A stretch of 64,000 bases of DNA from Flavobacterium sp. LC2016-01 (GTDB lineage Bacteria; Bacteroidota; Bacteroidia; Flavobacteriales; Flavobacteriaceae): assembly GCF_009711135.1 (NCBI RefSeq), contig NZ_WMIC01000004.1, positions 124,001 through 188,000 on the forward strand, written 5' to 3'. A model generated the notes under the pieces. That model did not search any database, was not told the origin of the DNA, and worked only from the letters and a program-made list of their open reading frames with translations. The position numbers and the translations under genes were made by a program. Positions 36,137 through 46,025 of the stretch are shown piece after piece (the first letter of the stretch is position 1; the number at the start of each line of letters is the position of its first letter).

Positions 36137-38608
36137 ATGGAGAAGAGGATGGAAGATCAGCTGCCGATTATGGCAGTGGAACACGATTGCATATTATCAA
36201 AACAGGGAGATGTTACAATAGTTTTTAAAGCAGAACTGCCTGAAATTTTTACGCTGTCAGATCAAGAGTATGAAGCTTTTCACCAATCTTGGATAAAGGC
36301 GTTAAAGGTACTGCCGAAGTTCTGTGTTTTCCATAAACAGGACTGGTTTTTAGAAAGTGCCTATAAAGCTGATTTTTCAAGTGAAGACAGCAGTTTTCTT
36401 ACCAGAAGCAGTGAGCGTTATTTTAATGAAAGACCTTTTTTGGATCACTCCTGCTATATCATGCTGACCAAGAAACCAGCGGGGAGAAGAAATTCAACCT
36501 CATTGTTTTCTAATCTGCTTAGGAGTTCCATAGTACCCGAGGAAACCTTAAAACCCCAGCTGCTGCAGGATTTTACAGATGCCTGCGGTCAGTTTAAGAG
36601 GATTATGGAAGACAGCGGATTTATAAATCTGGTGCGTCTGCAAAATGAATCGCTAAGAAGCGGGAGCAGGAGAATCGGACTGGTGGAAAAGTATTGTTTT
36701 TTGTCAGAGCGGGAAGATTCATTTGTTTTTAAGGATATCAGGTTTGATGAAGGATTAGCAGTAGGGGACAAGCACTGCCAGCTTTTTACGCTTGGAGATG
36801 CCGCAGATCTTCCGGGACTATGCGGATCGAGGATTAATTTTGACCGTTATTCGACCGATAAAACCAAATTCAGTATTGGTTTTGCTTCAACCCTTGGCCA
36901 GCTTTTATCCTGTAATCATATTTACAATCAGTATATCTTCATTGAAGATGCCCAGAAAACCATCCAAAAGCTGGAAAGCAAGCGATTGAGACTTCAGTCA
37001 CTCTCGGCCTACAGCAGGGAGAATATGATTGCAAGGGATGCCACCAATGATTTCCTGAATGAAGCAGTGTCACAGCAGAGGCTGCCGGTCAAAGCGCATT
37101 ATAATGTCCTGACATGGAGCACCAATAAGGAAGAGCTGAAAGATATTAAAAACAAGGTATCATCAGCCCTTGCACAGATGGATGCCGCCGCAAAACATGA
37201 AACTGTGGGTGCCTCCCAGATTTACTGGTCAGGAATGCCGGGAAATGAGGCGGACTTTCCCATGAATGACACCTTTGACACTTTTACAGAACAAGCGGTC
37301 TGTTTTCTGAACATGGAAACAGGATATAAATCTTCGCTCAGTCCAATGGGCATCCGTTTGGGAGACAGGCTGACTGGTAAGCCGGTTCATGTTGATATCA
37401 GTGATGAACCTGTTAAGATGGGGATCATCACCAATCGAAACAAGTTTATTTTAGGGCCTTCAGGCAGCGGGAAGTCCTTTTTTACCAATCATATGGTTAG
37501 AAGCTATTACGAACAGGGAACTCATATTGTGCTGGTAGATGTCGGGCACAGCTACAAGGGACTCTGTGATATGGTCAACGGCTATTATTTCACTTACGAT
37601 GAAAAAAATCCCATCCGTTTTAATCCTTTTTATATTTCAGATGGAGACAATCTTGATACGGAGAAAAAAGAAAGCATTAAGACGCTTCTGCTGGCGCTCT
37701 GGAAAAAAGATGACGAAACCTTTAACCGGAGCGAGTATGTGGCGCTCTCAAATGCCCTGCAGCTGTATTACGAGAAATTGGATAGTAATTCAGATATTTT
37801 TCCCTGTTTCAATAGCTTTTATGATTTCCTGAAAGAGGATTTTATATCGATTTTGGAAGCCGATAAGGTAAAGGAGAAAGACTTTGACGTGAATAACTTT
37901 CTCTATGTGCTCAGGCCTTATTACAAGGGCGGAGAGTTTGATTATCTGCTGAACGCAACGGAAAATCTGGATCTTCTGAAAGAAAGGTTTATTGTTTTCG
38001 AACTGGATAATATCAAAGACCATCCAATTCTTTTTCCTGTAGTAACCATCATAATTATGGAAGTGTTTATAAACAAGATGAGAAAACTTAAAGGTATCCG
38101 AAAAATGATTCTTATTGAGGAAGCATGGAAAGCAATTGCCAAGGAAGGAATGGCAGACTATATAAAATATTTGTTTAAGACTGTTAGGAAGTTCTTTGGT
38201 GAAGCTATTGTGGTAACTCAGGAAGTGGAGGATATTATTTCTTCACCTGTGGTAAAACAGGCTATTATCAACAATAGCGACTGCAAGATCCTTCTTGACC
38301 AGAGCAAATATCAGAATAAGTTTGACCAGATTCAGGAGCTGCTGGGACTTACAGACAAAGAGAAGGCACTTGTACTTTCTGTAAATAAGGCCAATGATCC
38401 AGCAAGGAAGTACAAAGAAGTATTTATCTCGCTGGGAGGGATGCTTTCAAAAGTATATCGAACGGAGGTTTCACTAGAAGAATATCTGGCGTATACAACA
38501 GAGGAAAGCGAGAAAGTGAAAATGAATGCCTATGCGAAGAAGTTTGGCGGGGACATAAAGAAAGGAATAGCCGCAATGGCTCAGGATATGAAAAATGGAA
38601 TTAAATGA
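36137..38608 (+). CDS. traG: Conjugation ATPase TraG (VirB4 type)
   Basis: 823 residues. The N-terminal 420 residues form the VirB4-like region. The ATPase has Walker A LGPSGSGKSFFTNHM near 436 and Walker B MILIEEAWKAI near 655, plus a downstream VVTQEVEDI motif. It powers assembly of the mating channel. The C-terminus is full-length for the family. traI begins 9 bases after the stop. Confidence 0.93.
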   Translation: MEKRMEDQLPIMAVEHDCILSKQGDVTIVFKAELPEIFTLSDQEYEAFHQSWIKALKVLPKFCVFHKQDWFLESAYKADFSSEDSSFLTRSSERYFNERPFLDHSCYIMLTKKPAGRRNSTSLFSNLLRSSIVPEETLKPQLLQDFTDACGQFKRIMEDSGFINLVRLQNESLRSGSRRIGLVEKYCFLSEREDSFVFKDIRFDEGLAVGDKHCQLFTLGDAADLPGLCGSRINFDRYSTDKTKFSIGFASTLGQLLSCNHIYNQYIFIEDAQKTIQKLESKRLRLQSLSAYSRENMIARDATNDFLNEAVSQQRLPVKAHYNVLTWSTNKEELKDIKNKVSSALAQMDAAAKHETVGASQIYWSGMPGNEADFPMNDTFDTFTEQAVCFLNMETGYKSSLSPMGIRLGDRLTGKPVHVDISDEPVKMGIITNRNKFILGPSGSGKSFFTNHMVRSYYEQGTHIVLVDVGHSYKGLCDMVNGYYFTYDEKNPIRFNPFYISDGDNLDTEKKESIKTLLLALWKKDDETFNRSEYVALSNALQLYYEKLDSNSDIFPCFNSFYDFLKEDFISILEADKVKEKDFDVNNFLYVLRPYYKGGEFDYLLNATENLDLLKERFIVFELDNIKDHPILFPVVTIIIMEVFINKMRKLKGIRKMILIEEAWKAIAKEGMADYIKYLFKTVRKFFGEAIVVTQEVEDIISSPVVKQAIINNSDCKILLDQSKYQNKFDQIQELLGLTDKEKALVLSVNKANDPARKYKEVFISLGGMLSKVYRTEVSLEEYLAYTTEESEKVKMNAYAKKFGGDIKKGIAAMAQDMKNGIK

Positions 38609-38617
38609 AAAAGAAAA

Positions 38618-39301
38618 ATGAAAAAGAAATTAATTGTCAGTTTGGTCTGCCTGCTGCTGGTCAGCACCTCTGCACGGCCTGCTGAAAAAACCATGGTGCT
38701 CCCAATATTGGAGATCGTAAAAGCAGTAACAAAAAAAGTAATCAAAGCAATTGATCTTAGAATCCAGAAATTGCAGAACAAGACCATCTGGCTTCAGAAC
38801 GCACAGAAGCAGGTGGAAAATGTATTATCCAAATTAAAGCTTGATGAGATCTCGGACTGGACTCAGAAACAGAAAGATCTTTATAAAGGCTACTATGAAG
38901 AGCTGGCAAAAGTAAAGTCAATTATTACCTACTACCAGAGGATAAAAGAGATTACCCAAAAGCAGACAAGGCTTGTTCAGGAATATGAAAGAGCCTCGAA
39001 TCTTTTCAAGCAGGATACCCATTTTAAAGACAATGAAATCCAGTATATGGAGCGTGTTTACACTGGAATACTGGAGGAAAGTATGAAAAATATCGACCAG
39101 ATTTTTTTGATTCTGGATTCTTTTGCCACCCAGATGAGCGATCTCAAACGTATTGAAATCATCAACAAGGCTGCCGACCAGATTGATGCAAACTACGATG
39201 ACCTTACAATGTTTAACCAGCAGAACATACTGCTGAGCCTTCAGAGGGCCAAAACAGAAGCTGATGTAAACCGGGTGAAACAATTTTACGGAATTCCATA
39301 A
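38618..39301 (+). CDS. traI: Conjugal transfer protein TraI type
   Basis: 227 residues with an N-terminal signal (LIVSLVCLLLVSTSARPAE) and long helices (TIWLQNAQKQVENVLSKL). It matches the TraI-type periplasmic protein of Bacteroidetes elements. The next two genes resemble it in length, signal, helical content and the spacing of the C-terminal ...LQRAK... segment, so the operon holds three related genes in a row. In VirB terms it may correspond to the pilus-assembly VirB5 position. That equivalence is an inference from order. Confidence 0.78.
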   Translation: MKKKLIVSLVCLLLVSTSARPAEKTMVLPILEIVKAVTKKVIKAIDLRIQKLQNKTIWLQNAQKQVENVLSKLKLDEISDWTQKQKDLYKGYYEELAKVKSIITYYQRIKEITQKQTRLVQEYERASNLFKQDTHFKDNEIQYMERVYTGILEESMKNIDQIFLILDSFATQMSDLKRIEIINKAADQIDANYDDLTMFNQQNILLSLQRAKTEADVNRVKQFYGIP

Positions 39302-39316
39302 ATAAAATAAAAAATC

Positions 39317-39931
39317 ATGAAAAAGACAGCTGTAATACTCGCGGCCCTCTGTGTCTTTAGCCACAGTATGAACGGGCAGGCAAAGCAGAGAAAGGAACTG
39401 CTTCTTCAAATAGCGGCACTTCAGGTTTATATCGACTATGCAAAGAAAGGATATTCGGCGGTATCAAAGGGACTCAATTTTATTGGGGATGCGAGAAGAG
39501 GAGAATTCAACCTGCACGGAGATTATTTTACCTCACTTTTAAAAATCAATCCAAAGGTTAGAAATTATTATAAAACGGCTGAGATCATTTCCATGCAGTT
39601 TAAAATAATAAAACTCTGCCGAAACACTTTGGCGGATCTTAAAACTGCTGATTTGTTTTACGGTAATGAACTGGATCATGTTGAGAGGTCTTTTGAGAAA
39701 CTGCTGTGGAGCTGCAGCCAGACTCTCGACCAGCTGCTTGTTATTACCACTGATGCAGAACTGCAGCTAAAAGATGATCAGAGGCTTGAGCGCATTGATC
39801 TTCTGCACAAAACTATGCTCGAGGATTATAATTTCTGTCTTTCTTTCAGCAGTGAAGCCAGACTTCTGGCGATGTCAAAATCTGCAGATAGAAAGGATTA
39901 CAGAGGTGTAAGTGAATTGTACGGATTATAA
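39317..39931 (+). CDS. TraI-related exported helical protein (second copy)
   Basis: 204 residues with a short signal (AVILAALCVFSHSMNGQA). The region IAALQVYIDYAKKGYSAVSKG, then FIGDARRGEFNLHGDYF and a RNYYKTAEIIS stretch are matched by the next gene (KKILSDMKKGYELLSGG, GNFSLHKTFLDAL, VKNYKKVGEIV), so the two are paralogues. It is sometimes annotated elsewhere as TerB-like; I see no tellurite function here. Operon spacing is 15 bases before and 11 after. Confidence 0.78.
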   Translation: MKKTAVILAALCVFSHSMNGQAKQRKELLLQIAALQVYIDYAKKGYSAVSKGLNFIGDARRGEFNLHGDYFTSLLKINPKVRNYYKTAEIISMQFKIIKLCRNTLADLKTADLFYGNELDHVERSFEKLLWSCSQTLDQLLVITTDAELQLKDDQRLERIDLLHKTMLEDYNFCLSFSSEARLLAMSKSADRKDYRGVSELYGL

Positions 39932-39942
39932 AATAAGCGGCT

Positions 39943-40578
39943 ATGAAAAAGATATTATTGTTTATGGCAGTTTTCTGCATCTTTCTGATTCCAGATAAAT
40001 CAAATGGGCAGTCAGCGGAAATCCAGCAGCTGATATTGAATATTGAAAAGCTTTCCCAGTTCAAGAAAATTCTCAGTGACATGAAAAAGGGATATGAGCT
40101 GCTTTCAGGAGGATACAAAACGGTTAAAGATATGACTGAAGGAAATTTCAGTCTTCATAAAACCTTTTTGGACGCACTTATGCAGGTCAGTCCTGCGGTA
40201 AAGAATTACAAAAAGGTAGGAGAGATCGTGGACTACCAGATTTCAATAGTCAAGGAAAGCCGAAACGCAATGAACAGATTTATAAAAAGCGGGAATTTCA
40301 GCGGACAGGAAATAAATTATTTTGAAAAAGTTTACGGAAATCTGCTTAATCAGAGTCTTCGAAATCTAGATGAACTAACAATAGTCATAACCGCTGATAA
40401 ACTCAGAATGTCGGATGATGACAGGCTGAAGGCTGTTGACGATATATATGCGCAGATGCAGGATAAACTTCTTTTCATAAGAAATTTTAATGCATCATCC
40501 AATGTGCTGGCTCTTCAGAGAGCAAAGGAGAAGAATGATGTTTACGCGTCAAGAGGATTACAGGCATTTAAAGACTAA
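39943..40578 (+). CDS. TraI-related exported helical protein (third copy)
   Basis: 211 residues with a signal segment (ILLFMAVFCIFLIPDKSNG). It parallels the preceding gene along its whole length (KKGYELLSGGYKTVKDMTEG, NFSLHKTFLDALMQVSPAV) and ends with LALQRAKEKND, like traI's LLSLQRAKTEAD. traJ starts three bases after the stop codon. A periplasmic structural role in the transfer channel is likely. Confidence 0.78.
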   Translation: MKKILLFMAVFCIFLIPDKSNGQSAEIQQLILNIEKLSQFKKILSDMKKGYELLSGGYKTVKDMTEGNFSLHKTFLDALMQVSPAVKNYKKVGEIVDYQISIVKESRNAMNRFIKSGNFSGQEINYFEKVYGNLLNQSLRNLDELTIVITADKLRMSDDDRLKAVDDIYAQMQDKLLFIRNFNASSNVLALQRAKEKNDVYASRGLQAFKD

Positions 40579-40581
40579 ATT

Positions 40582-41793
40582 ATGATGATAGTATTAAATA
40601 AAAAAGCAGCACCTGCGGTGCTTATGGTATTATTGTTTCCATTGCGGTTAATGGCGCAGGGACTTGGTGATGAAATGAACAGTCTCCATGGGGTTTTAGA
40701 CCAGCTCTATGATGAAATGATGCCTTTGTGTTCTAATCTTATAGCAGTAGGGCAGGGAATAGCGGGATTTGGCGCCATATGGTATATAGCTTCCAGAGTC
40801 TGGAGGCATATTGCATGTGCAGAGCCCATTGATTTTTATCCGCTCTTCCGTCCGTTTGTTATAGGATTCTGTATTATGATCTTTCCTTCGGTTCTGGCAC
40901 TTATCAATGGTGTTATGAAGCCAACCGTAACAGCTACTGCTGCTATGGTTTCAGGCTCCAACAATGCGGTTGCAGTACTTCTTAAAGAAAAGGAAAAAGC
41001 GATAAAGGAAACAGATCCATGGAAGATGTATGTCGGCACGGCGGGAACGGGAGATCGAGACAGATGGTATAAGTATACTCACGACGGTGCTGATCCATCG
41101 GATGAAAGCATGCTCGCAGGCATAGGCAATGATGTAAAATTTGCTATGGAAAAAGCTTCTTACAGTTTTCGAAATTCTGTTAAGGAATGGTTGAGCGAAA
41201 TCTTAAGGGTTTTGTTTGAAGCGGCAGCGCTCTGTATTGATACCCTGAGAACCTTCCAGTTGGTTGTACTCTCCATTTTAGGACCGCTGGTTTTCGGCAT
41301 TGCAGTATTTGACGGTTTCCAGCACACGCTGACAGTCTGGCTTGCCAGATATATCAATATTTACCTCTGGCTTCCTGTTGCCAATATTTTTGGAAGCATA
41401 ATCGGTAAAATTCAGGAGCTGATGCTCAAACTGGATCTGTCACAGGTGCAGGCGACCGGTGATACTTTTTTCAGCAGAACCGACATGGCTTACCTCATTT
41501 TTATGATAATCGGCATCATAGGATATTTTACCGTGCCTTCTGTTGCCAACTATATAGTTCACGCAGGCGGAGGAGGAGCTCTTGGTCAAAAAGTGACAAG
41601 TCTGTTTGGCAGTTCAGCTAATTCTGTTGTCAGGACCTCTTCAGGTGCGGTCGGAATGGCATCCGATGCAATGGGAGATGCAGACCGAAGAATGACAAGC
41701 AGCATGGCTTCTACGGCGGGGAGCAGTCCGTATTTTGCTGATAAGGGAAATTATATGAATGACAGGCTCAAAGGAAATTCAAAACAGACTTAA
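40582..41793 (+). CDS. traJ: Conjugative transposon protein TraJ
   Basis: 403 residues. Signal-like start, then FGAIWYIASRVWRH, FYPLFRPFVIGFCIMIFPSVLALING and further membrane helices (LSILGPLVFGIAVFDGF, MAYLIFMIIGIIGYFTVPSVANYI), the TraJ/VirB6-like polytopic pattern. A Gly-rich stretch and a Ser-rich tail end the protein. traK follows after 11 bases. Confidence 0.9.
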   Translation: MMIVLNKKAAPAVLMVLLFPLRLMAQGLGDEMNSLHGVLDQLYDEMMPLCSNLIAVGQGIAGFGAIWYIASRVWRHIACAEPIDFYPLFRPFVIGFCIMIFPSVLALINGVMKPTVTATAAMVSGSNNAVAVLLKEKEKAIKETDPWKMYVGTAGTGDRDRWYKYTHDGADPSDESMLAGIGNDVKFAMEKASYSFRNSVKEWLSEILRVLFEAAALCIDTLRTFQLVVLSILGPLVFGIAVFDGFQHTLTVWLARYINIYLWLPVANIFGSIIGKIQELMLKLDLSQVQATGDTFFSRTDMAYLIFMIIGIIGYFTVPSVANYIVHAGGGGALGQKVTSLFGSSANSVVRTSSGAVGMASDAMGDADRRMTSSMASTAGSSPYFADKGNYMNDRLKGNSKQT

Positions 41794-41804
41794 ATCAACA
41801 TTAC

Positions 41805-42425
41805 ATGTTTACTAAAATGAAAAACATAGATACCGCTTTCAGATATGTAAGAGGTTTCACAATGCTGGTTATTGCCGGCTGTATCATAATCAGCTGTTAT
41901 GCGGTCTATAAAAGTTTCCAAACGGTAAATCTTATGCAGGACAAAGTGTATATTCTGGCAAATGGCAAAGCGCTGGAAGCTTATGCATCTGAAAGAAAAG
42001 ATAATATTGCTGTGGAAGCAAGGGACCATGTGAAAACCTTTCACACGTTTTTCTTTACGCTTGATCCTGATGATAAGGTTATTAAAACCAATATTACAAA
42101 GGCGCTTTATCTTGCAGATGACAGTGCAAAACGCATTTATGATGACCTAAAGGAAAATAATTTTTATTCGGGAATTATATCAGGGAATATCAGCCAGACC
42201 ATTCAGATTGACAGTGTGAGTATTGATATCCGTGAATATCCCTACCGTTTTAGATGTTATGCCCGACAGAGTATCATCCGCACTACCAGTATTTTGAAGA
42301 GAAGCCTGCTTACAGAAGGTGCACTTCGAAATGTTTCCAGAAGTGATAATAATCCGCACGGGTTTCTTATTGAGCGGTTTAATACTATCGATAATAAGGA
42401 TTTATCATCTGAAACCAAAAAATAA
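41805..42425 (+). CDS. traK: Conjugative transposon protein TraK
   Basis: 206 residues. Membrane anchor near 20-40 (FTMLVIAGCIIISCYAVYKS), then a VirB8-like outer part with SIDIREYPYRFRCYARQSIIR, the typical TraK box. ATG 41817 is an alternative start (MKNIDTAF). Position between traJ and traL fits the Bacteroidetes order. Confidence 0.88.
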   Translation: MFTKMKNIDTAFRYVRGFTMLVIAGCIIISCYAVYKSFQTVNLMQDKVYILANGKALEAYASERKDNIAVEARDHVKTFHTFFFTLDPDDKVIKTNITKALYLADDSAKRIYDDLKENNFYSGIISGNISQTIQIDSVSIDIREYPYRFRCYARQSIIRTTSILKRSLLTEGALRNVSRSDNNPHGFLIERFNTIDNKDLSSETKK

Positions 42426-42432
42426 AATTTAC

Positions 42433-42684
42433 ATGAAATCTATATTTAAAAGACGGGCTGAACCTTTTGTTTATCACGAGTATTATCTGCTGGCGCAGAA
42501 AAAATGGGCAGAAAAAATGAAGCGATTCACAGACGGCCTCTCAAAAAGAGAACTCATATGGGTACTGCTGCTATTTACGGTCTTAACATCAGGTTTTTTA
42601 ATCTATAACCTTTACAGTTCATTTTATAAAGAAGCTGAGGTTTCAACACCTTCAAAAATTAAGACAATCAATTTAAAAAACTAA
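42433..42684 (+). CDS. traL: Small conjugation membrane protein, TraL type
   Basis: 83 residues from ATG 42433. The longer reading from 42319 overlaps traK and is not used. One membrane helix (ELIWVLLLFTVLTSGFLIYNL) after a basic cytoplasmic head. The place between traK and traM and the size fit TraL. I give the letter from gene order more than from sequence. Confidence 0.68.
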   Translation: MKSIFKRRAEPFVYHEYYLLAQKKWAEKMKRFTDGLSKRELIWVLLLFTVLTSGFLIYNLYSSFYKEAEVSTPSKIKTINLKN

Positions 42685-42688
42685 AACT

Positions 42689-43978
42689 ATGCAAGAGAAA
42701 ACATTATCACCAAAGGAATCTAAAAAGAGAAAGATGCTTTTAATGCTGCCTCTTATAACATTTCCATTTCTAACATTTCTTTTCTATTCCTTAGGAGGAG
42801 GACGAGTGGAAGCCAAAACAGCAGAGAATGATCAAAAGAAGGGATTTAATTTTAATCTGCCTCTGCCTAAGTTTAAAGAGGACTCAACACTGGACAAAAT
42901 GAGTTATTACGATCAGGCGGCAGTTGATTCCTTAAAACTGCGTGAACAGATAAAGAAAGATCCTAACTATTTTGATGATAAAGTCTCAGAAGATGAAGTT
43001 AATTCTTTTTCTGCAGATGATCTTGAATCCCGCATTCTTCCAAAAAACAGATCGGCTTTTAATTCGCAGTCTTTTCAGGACCGCAATGAGCAGAAAGTTT
43101 ATGAGAAGCTTAGGGCTCTTGAAAAAGTAATCAGCCAGCCTGCTGCTTCGAGTTACGGTCAGGACATGAGAGAATTTGAAAATTACGGCACTTCTCGGGG
43201 AGAATCAGAAGAAATCAAAAAACTCGAAGGACTTATGTCAGCAATGAGCACACCACAGGAATCTGATCCTGAACTGCAGCAACTGGGAGGCATGCTGGAG
43301 AATATTTTGGATATACAGCATCCGCAGCGCGTGCAGGAAAGGCTTAAAGAATCAACTGACAGTAAAAAAGGAAAAATATATTCAGTGCTGAAAAAAACAC
43401 AGGAGAACAACATAAGTTCACTTGAGCGCAATGAAAATTCGCAGAACTTACTAAAAACAAATACATTTTATTCTCTGGACGGAGAACAGCCTTCTGAAGT
43501 GGTGCAGAATTCTATTGAAGCAGTTATTCATCAGACACAGACTATTATCAACGGATCGGTAGTCAAATTAAGGCTGCTGCATGATATTTTCCTGCAGGGA
43601 ACAGCTGTACCCAAGAATACTTTTCTATACGGAACTGCAGCTTTAAAAGGAGAGAGGCTGGAGGTAAAGATCTCCAACATACAATTCAATAATTCCATAT
43701 TTCCTGTTGAGCTGGCTGTTTATGATATTGACGGCATTGACGGCATCTATATACCCGGAGCTATCAGCAGGGATGTAGCCAAAGCGTCGGCGGACCGTTC
43801 CATTCAGACTCTCGGCCTTACAGGTGTTTCGGATTCCTGGGGAGCACAGGCAGCAGGTATGGGCATCGAGGCCGCCAAAAGTCTTATGAGCAAAAAAGTT
43901 AAACTCATAAAAGTGGTTGTAAAGGCAGGGTATCAGGTGCTGCTCTATGATGAAAAACAAAAGAATTTAAAACCTTAA
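42689..43978 (+). CDS. traM: Conjugative transposon protein TraM
   Basis: 429 residues. Membrane anchor near 15-32 (KMLLMLPLITFPFLTFLFYS), a proline/charged linker, a helical coiled region (residues 140-250), then the TraM C-terminal beta domain with VKLRLLHDIFLQGTAVPKNT and GTAALKGERLEVKISNI. It is VirB10-like and spans the periplasm. The C-terminal part has the family's usual length. Confidence 0.9.
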   Translation: MQEKTLSPKESKKRKMLLMLPLITFPFLTFLFYSLGGGRVEAKTAENDQKKGFNFNLPLPKFKEDSTLDKMSYYDQAAVDSLKLREQIKKDPNYFDDKVSEDEVNSFSADDLESRILPKNRSAFNSQSFQDRNEQKVYEKLRALEKVISQPAASSYGQDMREFENYGTSRGESEEIKKLEGLMSAMSTPQESDPELQQLGGMLENILDIQHPQRVQERLKESTDSKKGKIYSVLKKTQENNISSLERNENSQNLLKTNTFYSLDGEQPSEVVQNSIEAVIHQTQTIINGSVVKLRLLHDIFLQGTAVPKNTFLYGTAALKGERLEVKISNIQFNNSIFPVELAVYDIDGIDGIYIPGAISRDVAKASADRSIQTLGLTGVSDSWGAQAAGMGIEAAKSLMSKKVKLIKVVVKAGYQVLLYDEKQKNLKP

Positions 43979-43990
43979 AAGAGAGAAAAG

Positions 43991-44860
43991 ATGAAAAAAG
44001 TGAATTATTTGTTTCTAATCAGCTGTATACTGGTTTTTGTATCAGCGTACCCACAGTCAAATCCAAAAGAAATGCCCTTTTATGAAGACCAGTATAAGAA
44101 CCTGCAGGTCGGTTTTTCTAAAACCACAAGTATTGTTTTTCCTTATGCCATTAAGAGCATTGATAAAGGAAGCGCAGATGTACTGGTTCAGAAAGCAAAA
44201 GGAGTGGAGAATATCCTTCTGGTAAAAGCAGCTAAGCAGTATTTTTTCCAGACCAATTTAACAGTAGTAACTTCAGACGCTAAATTATACGTGTTTGTGC
44301 TGAATTATGATGAAGACTGTCCTGATTTAAATATTAAAGCGGACAATGCAGTGGCCGCATCTAATGATGTGATATTTTCTGCAGATAATGAAAATCAGAA
44401 AAGAATTGAGCAGTGTGCTTCAATCGCATTATCCAAAATGAAAAAGACCACCGGCTTAAAAAAATCCAAGTATCAAATAAGTCTGGAAGTAAACGGAATC
44501 TTTATACAGCAGGACGTTTTATATATACGTGTAGTTTTTGAAAACAAATCAAAGATTAACTATGATATTGATCAGTTTCGCTTTTTTATAAGAGACCGTA
44601 AAAAGTCAAAACGAACGGCATCGCAGGAAATAGAAATACAGCCATTATATGCAACTTCATCGACTGCAGTGATACCTAATGAGTCTGTAACAATAAAAGT
44701 CTATGCGCTGGAGAAATTTACTATACCTGAGAATAAATATCTGACGCTTGAGATGATTGAAAAAAATGGCGGCAGGCATTTGGAAGTTGATATTAATAAT
44801 AATCTGACTGATAAGATATTTCCGATTACGGAATCAGCACTGATACTTTTTAAATTTTAA
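43991..44860 (+). CDS. traN: Conjugative transposon protein TraN (DUF4138)
   Basis: 289 residues. Signal segment (YLFLISCILVFVSAYPQ), then the DUF4138 pattern: QVGFSKTTSIVFPYAIKSID near 35-55, LLVKAAKQYFFQTNLTV, and a C-terminal Ig-like region. It is VirB9-like and contacts TraM in the outer-membrane part of the channel. It is the last recognised structural tra gene. The next gene follows after 8 bases. Confidence 0.9.
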   Translation: MKKVNYLFLISCILVFVSAYPQSNPKEMPFYEDQYKNLQVGFSKTTSIVFPYAIKSIDKGSADVLVQKAKGVENILLVKAAKQYFFQTNLTVVTSDAKLYVFVLNYDEDCPDLNIKADNAVAASNDVIFSADNENQKRIEQCASIALSKMKKTTGLKKSKYQISLEVNGIFIQQDVLYIRVVFENKSKINYDIDQFRFFIRDRKKSKRTASQEIEIQPLYATSSTAVIPNESVTIKVYALEKFTIPENKYLTLEMIEKNGGRHLEVDINNNLTDKIFPITESALILFKF

Positions 44861-44868
44861 AATACATT

Positions 44869-46020
44869 ATGATAATCAATCTGGCTGACACTGAAATGAT
44901 GCTGTCGTTTGCTGAAGAAATGGCTCATAACGGCCATCGATTTGTCGCTTTTAATACTGATGAGGTAATCGATACCTATACAATAGAATTTTTTAGAAAG
45001 TCAATGGATGCCCAAGAGTACTGTTTAGTTATGACTAACGATGCAGATTATTTTCAGAGCCTGCCGGTTGAATCTCTTATTTACGACTTAAGAGCCATTT
45101 TAGAAAGTGGAATTGATACTACCCAAAATGAAGCTTTTGAGCTTTATGGATTTGCCCAGCTTTTTAGGGAGAGGAAAGAATTTTTAGAAAATAATTTAAA
45201 TCTAGATACAATGAATGAGAAAAATTTAGAATACCTGAAAGACCAGTTAAAATATACTGGATTTGGAGAAACGTTCGATGCAGAACTGAAACAGAACATG
45301 ATGAAAGGTGATAAGGATTTTAAAATTATGCACACCGGTATTATCAACAATGGCCTGCCAAATAAAGATACCCTTACTGTAGAGTTAAATTTCAAGAAGT
45401 CAGAACAGTCTGATATGTATTTTTTTAATTCCTATCACGTGAATCTGCAGAAAGAGGAAAAAAAACCCGGGCTGGAGCAGACTTTTTACATCAACAAAGA
45501 CAGCGCAAGCATTACCATGAAAGAGGCTTATAATTTAATGGAGGGCCGTTCTGTCAATAAAGATCTTAAGACAAAAGAAGGCGAGAGCTATAATTGCTGG
45601 TTGAAAATGAACTTTAAAGAATCTGAGAGCGGTAATTTTAAACTGAACCAATACCATCAAAATTATGGATATGATCTGGAAGCAAGCCTTTCCAAACATT
45701 CTATCAAAGAACTGAATACTCCCCAGTACAAGGAAGATCTTTTGAACTCCCTTAAGAAAGGAAATCTTCAGTCAGTGACTTTTGTTGCCGGGGGCGCTGA
45801 AAGTAAAATGTATGTGGAGGCTAATCCACAGTTCAAAACCGTTAATGTTTACGACACAAATCTTCAGCGAATCAACAATCGAGAGAGTAAAGAAGAAAAG
45901 AAGGCTGAATCTGAAAAAGAATCGGTTTCCAAAGATCAAAAACAAAATCCAGATTCTGATGAAGGTGATCCCGGAAGGAAAGACAATAAAGTAAAGAAAA
46001 GAAAAACTCCCACACTTTAA
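44869..46020 (+). CDS. Element-associated protein with a DUF3945-like region
   Basis: 383 residues. N-terminal 150 residues unplaced (MIINLADTEMMLSFAEEMAH). The centre (FYINKDSASITMKEAYNLM, then VNKDLKTKEGESYNCWLKMN and an NYGYDLEASLSKH box, near 205-290) is a pattern I recall from DUF3945/DUF4099-type proteins carried by Bacteroidetes elements. The C-terminus is very rich in Lys, Glu and Ser (a low-complexity tail). The function is unknown. It sits 8 bases after traN and 5 before a small winged-helix-like gene, in the same operon. Confidence 0.6.
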   Translation: MIINLADTEMMLSFAEEMAHNGHRFVAFNTDEVIDTYTIEFFRKSMDAQEYCLVMTNDADYFQSLPVESLIYDLRAILESGIDTTQNEAFELYGFAQLFRERKEFLENNLNLDTMNEKNLEYLKDQLKYTGFGETFDAELKQNMMKGDKDFKIMHTGIINNGLPNKDTLTVELNFKKSEQSDMYFFNSYHVNLQKEEKKPGLEQTFYINKDSASITMKEAYNLMEGRSVNKDLKTKEGESYNCWLKMNFKESESGNFKLNQYHQNYGYDLEASLSKHSIKELNTPQYKEDLLNSLKKGNLQSVTFVAGGAESKMYVEANPQFKTVNVYDTNLQRINNRESKEEKKAESEKESVSKDQKQNPDSDEGDPGRKDNKVKKRKTPTL

Positions 46021-46025
46021 TAATT

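Noticed and set aside
39317..40578. TerB/tellurite-resistance label for the traI-related genes
   Set aside because: Signal peptides, operon position and similarity to traI point to conjugation; nothing suggests tellurite resistance.
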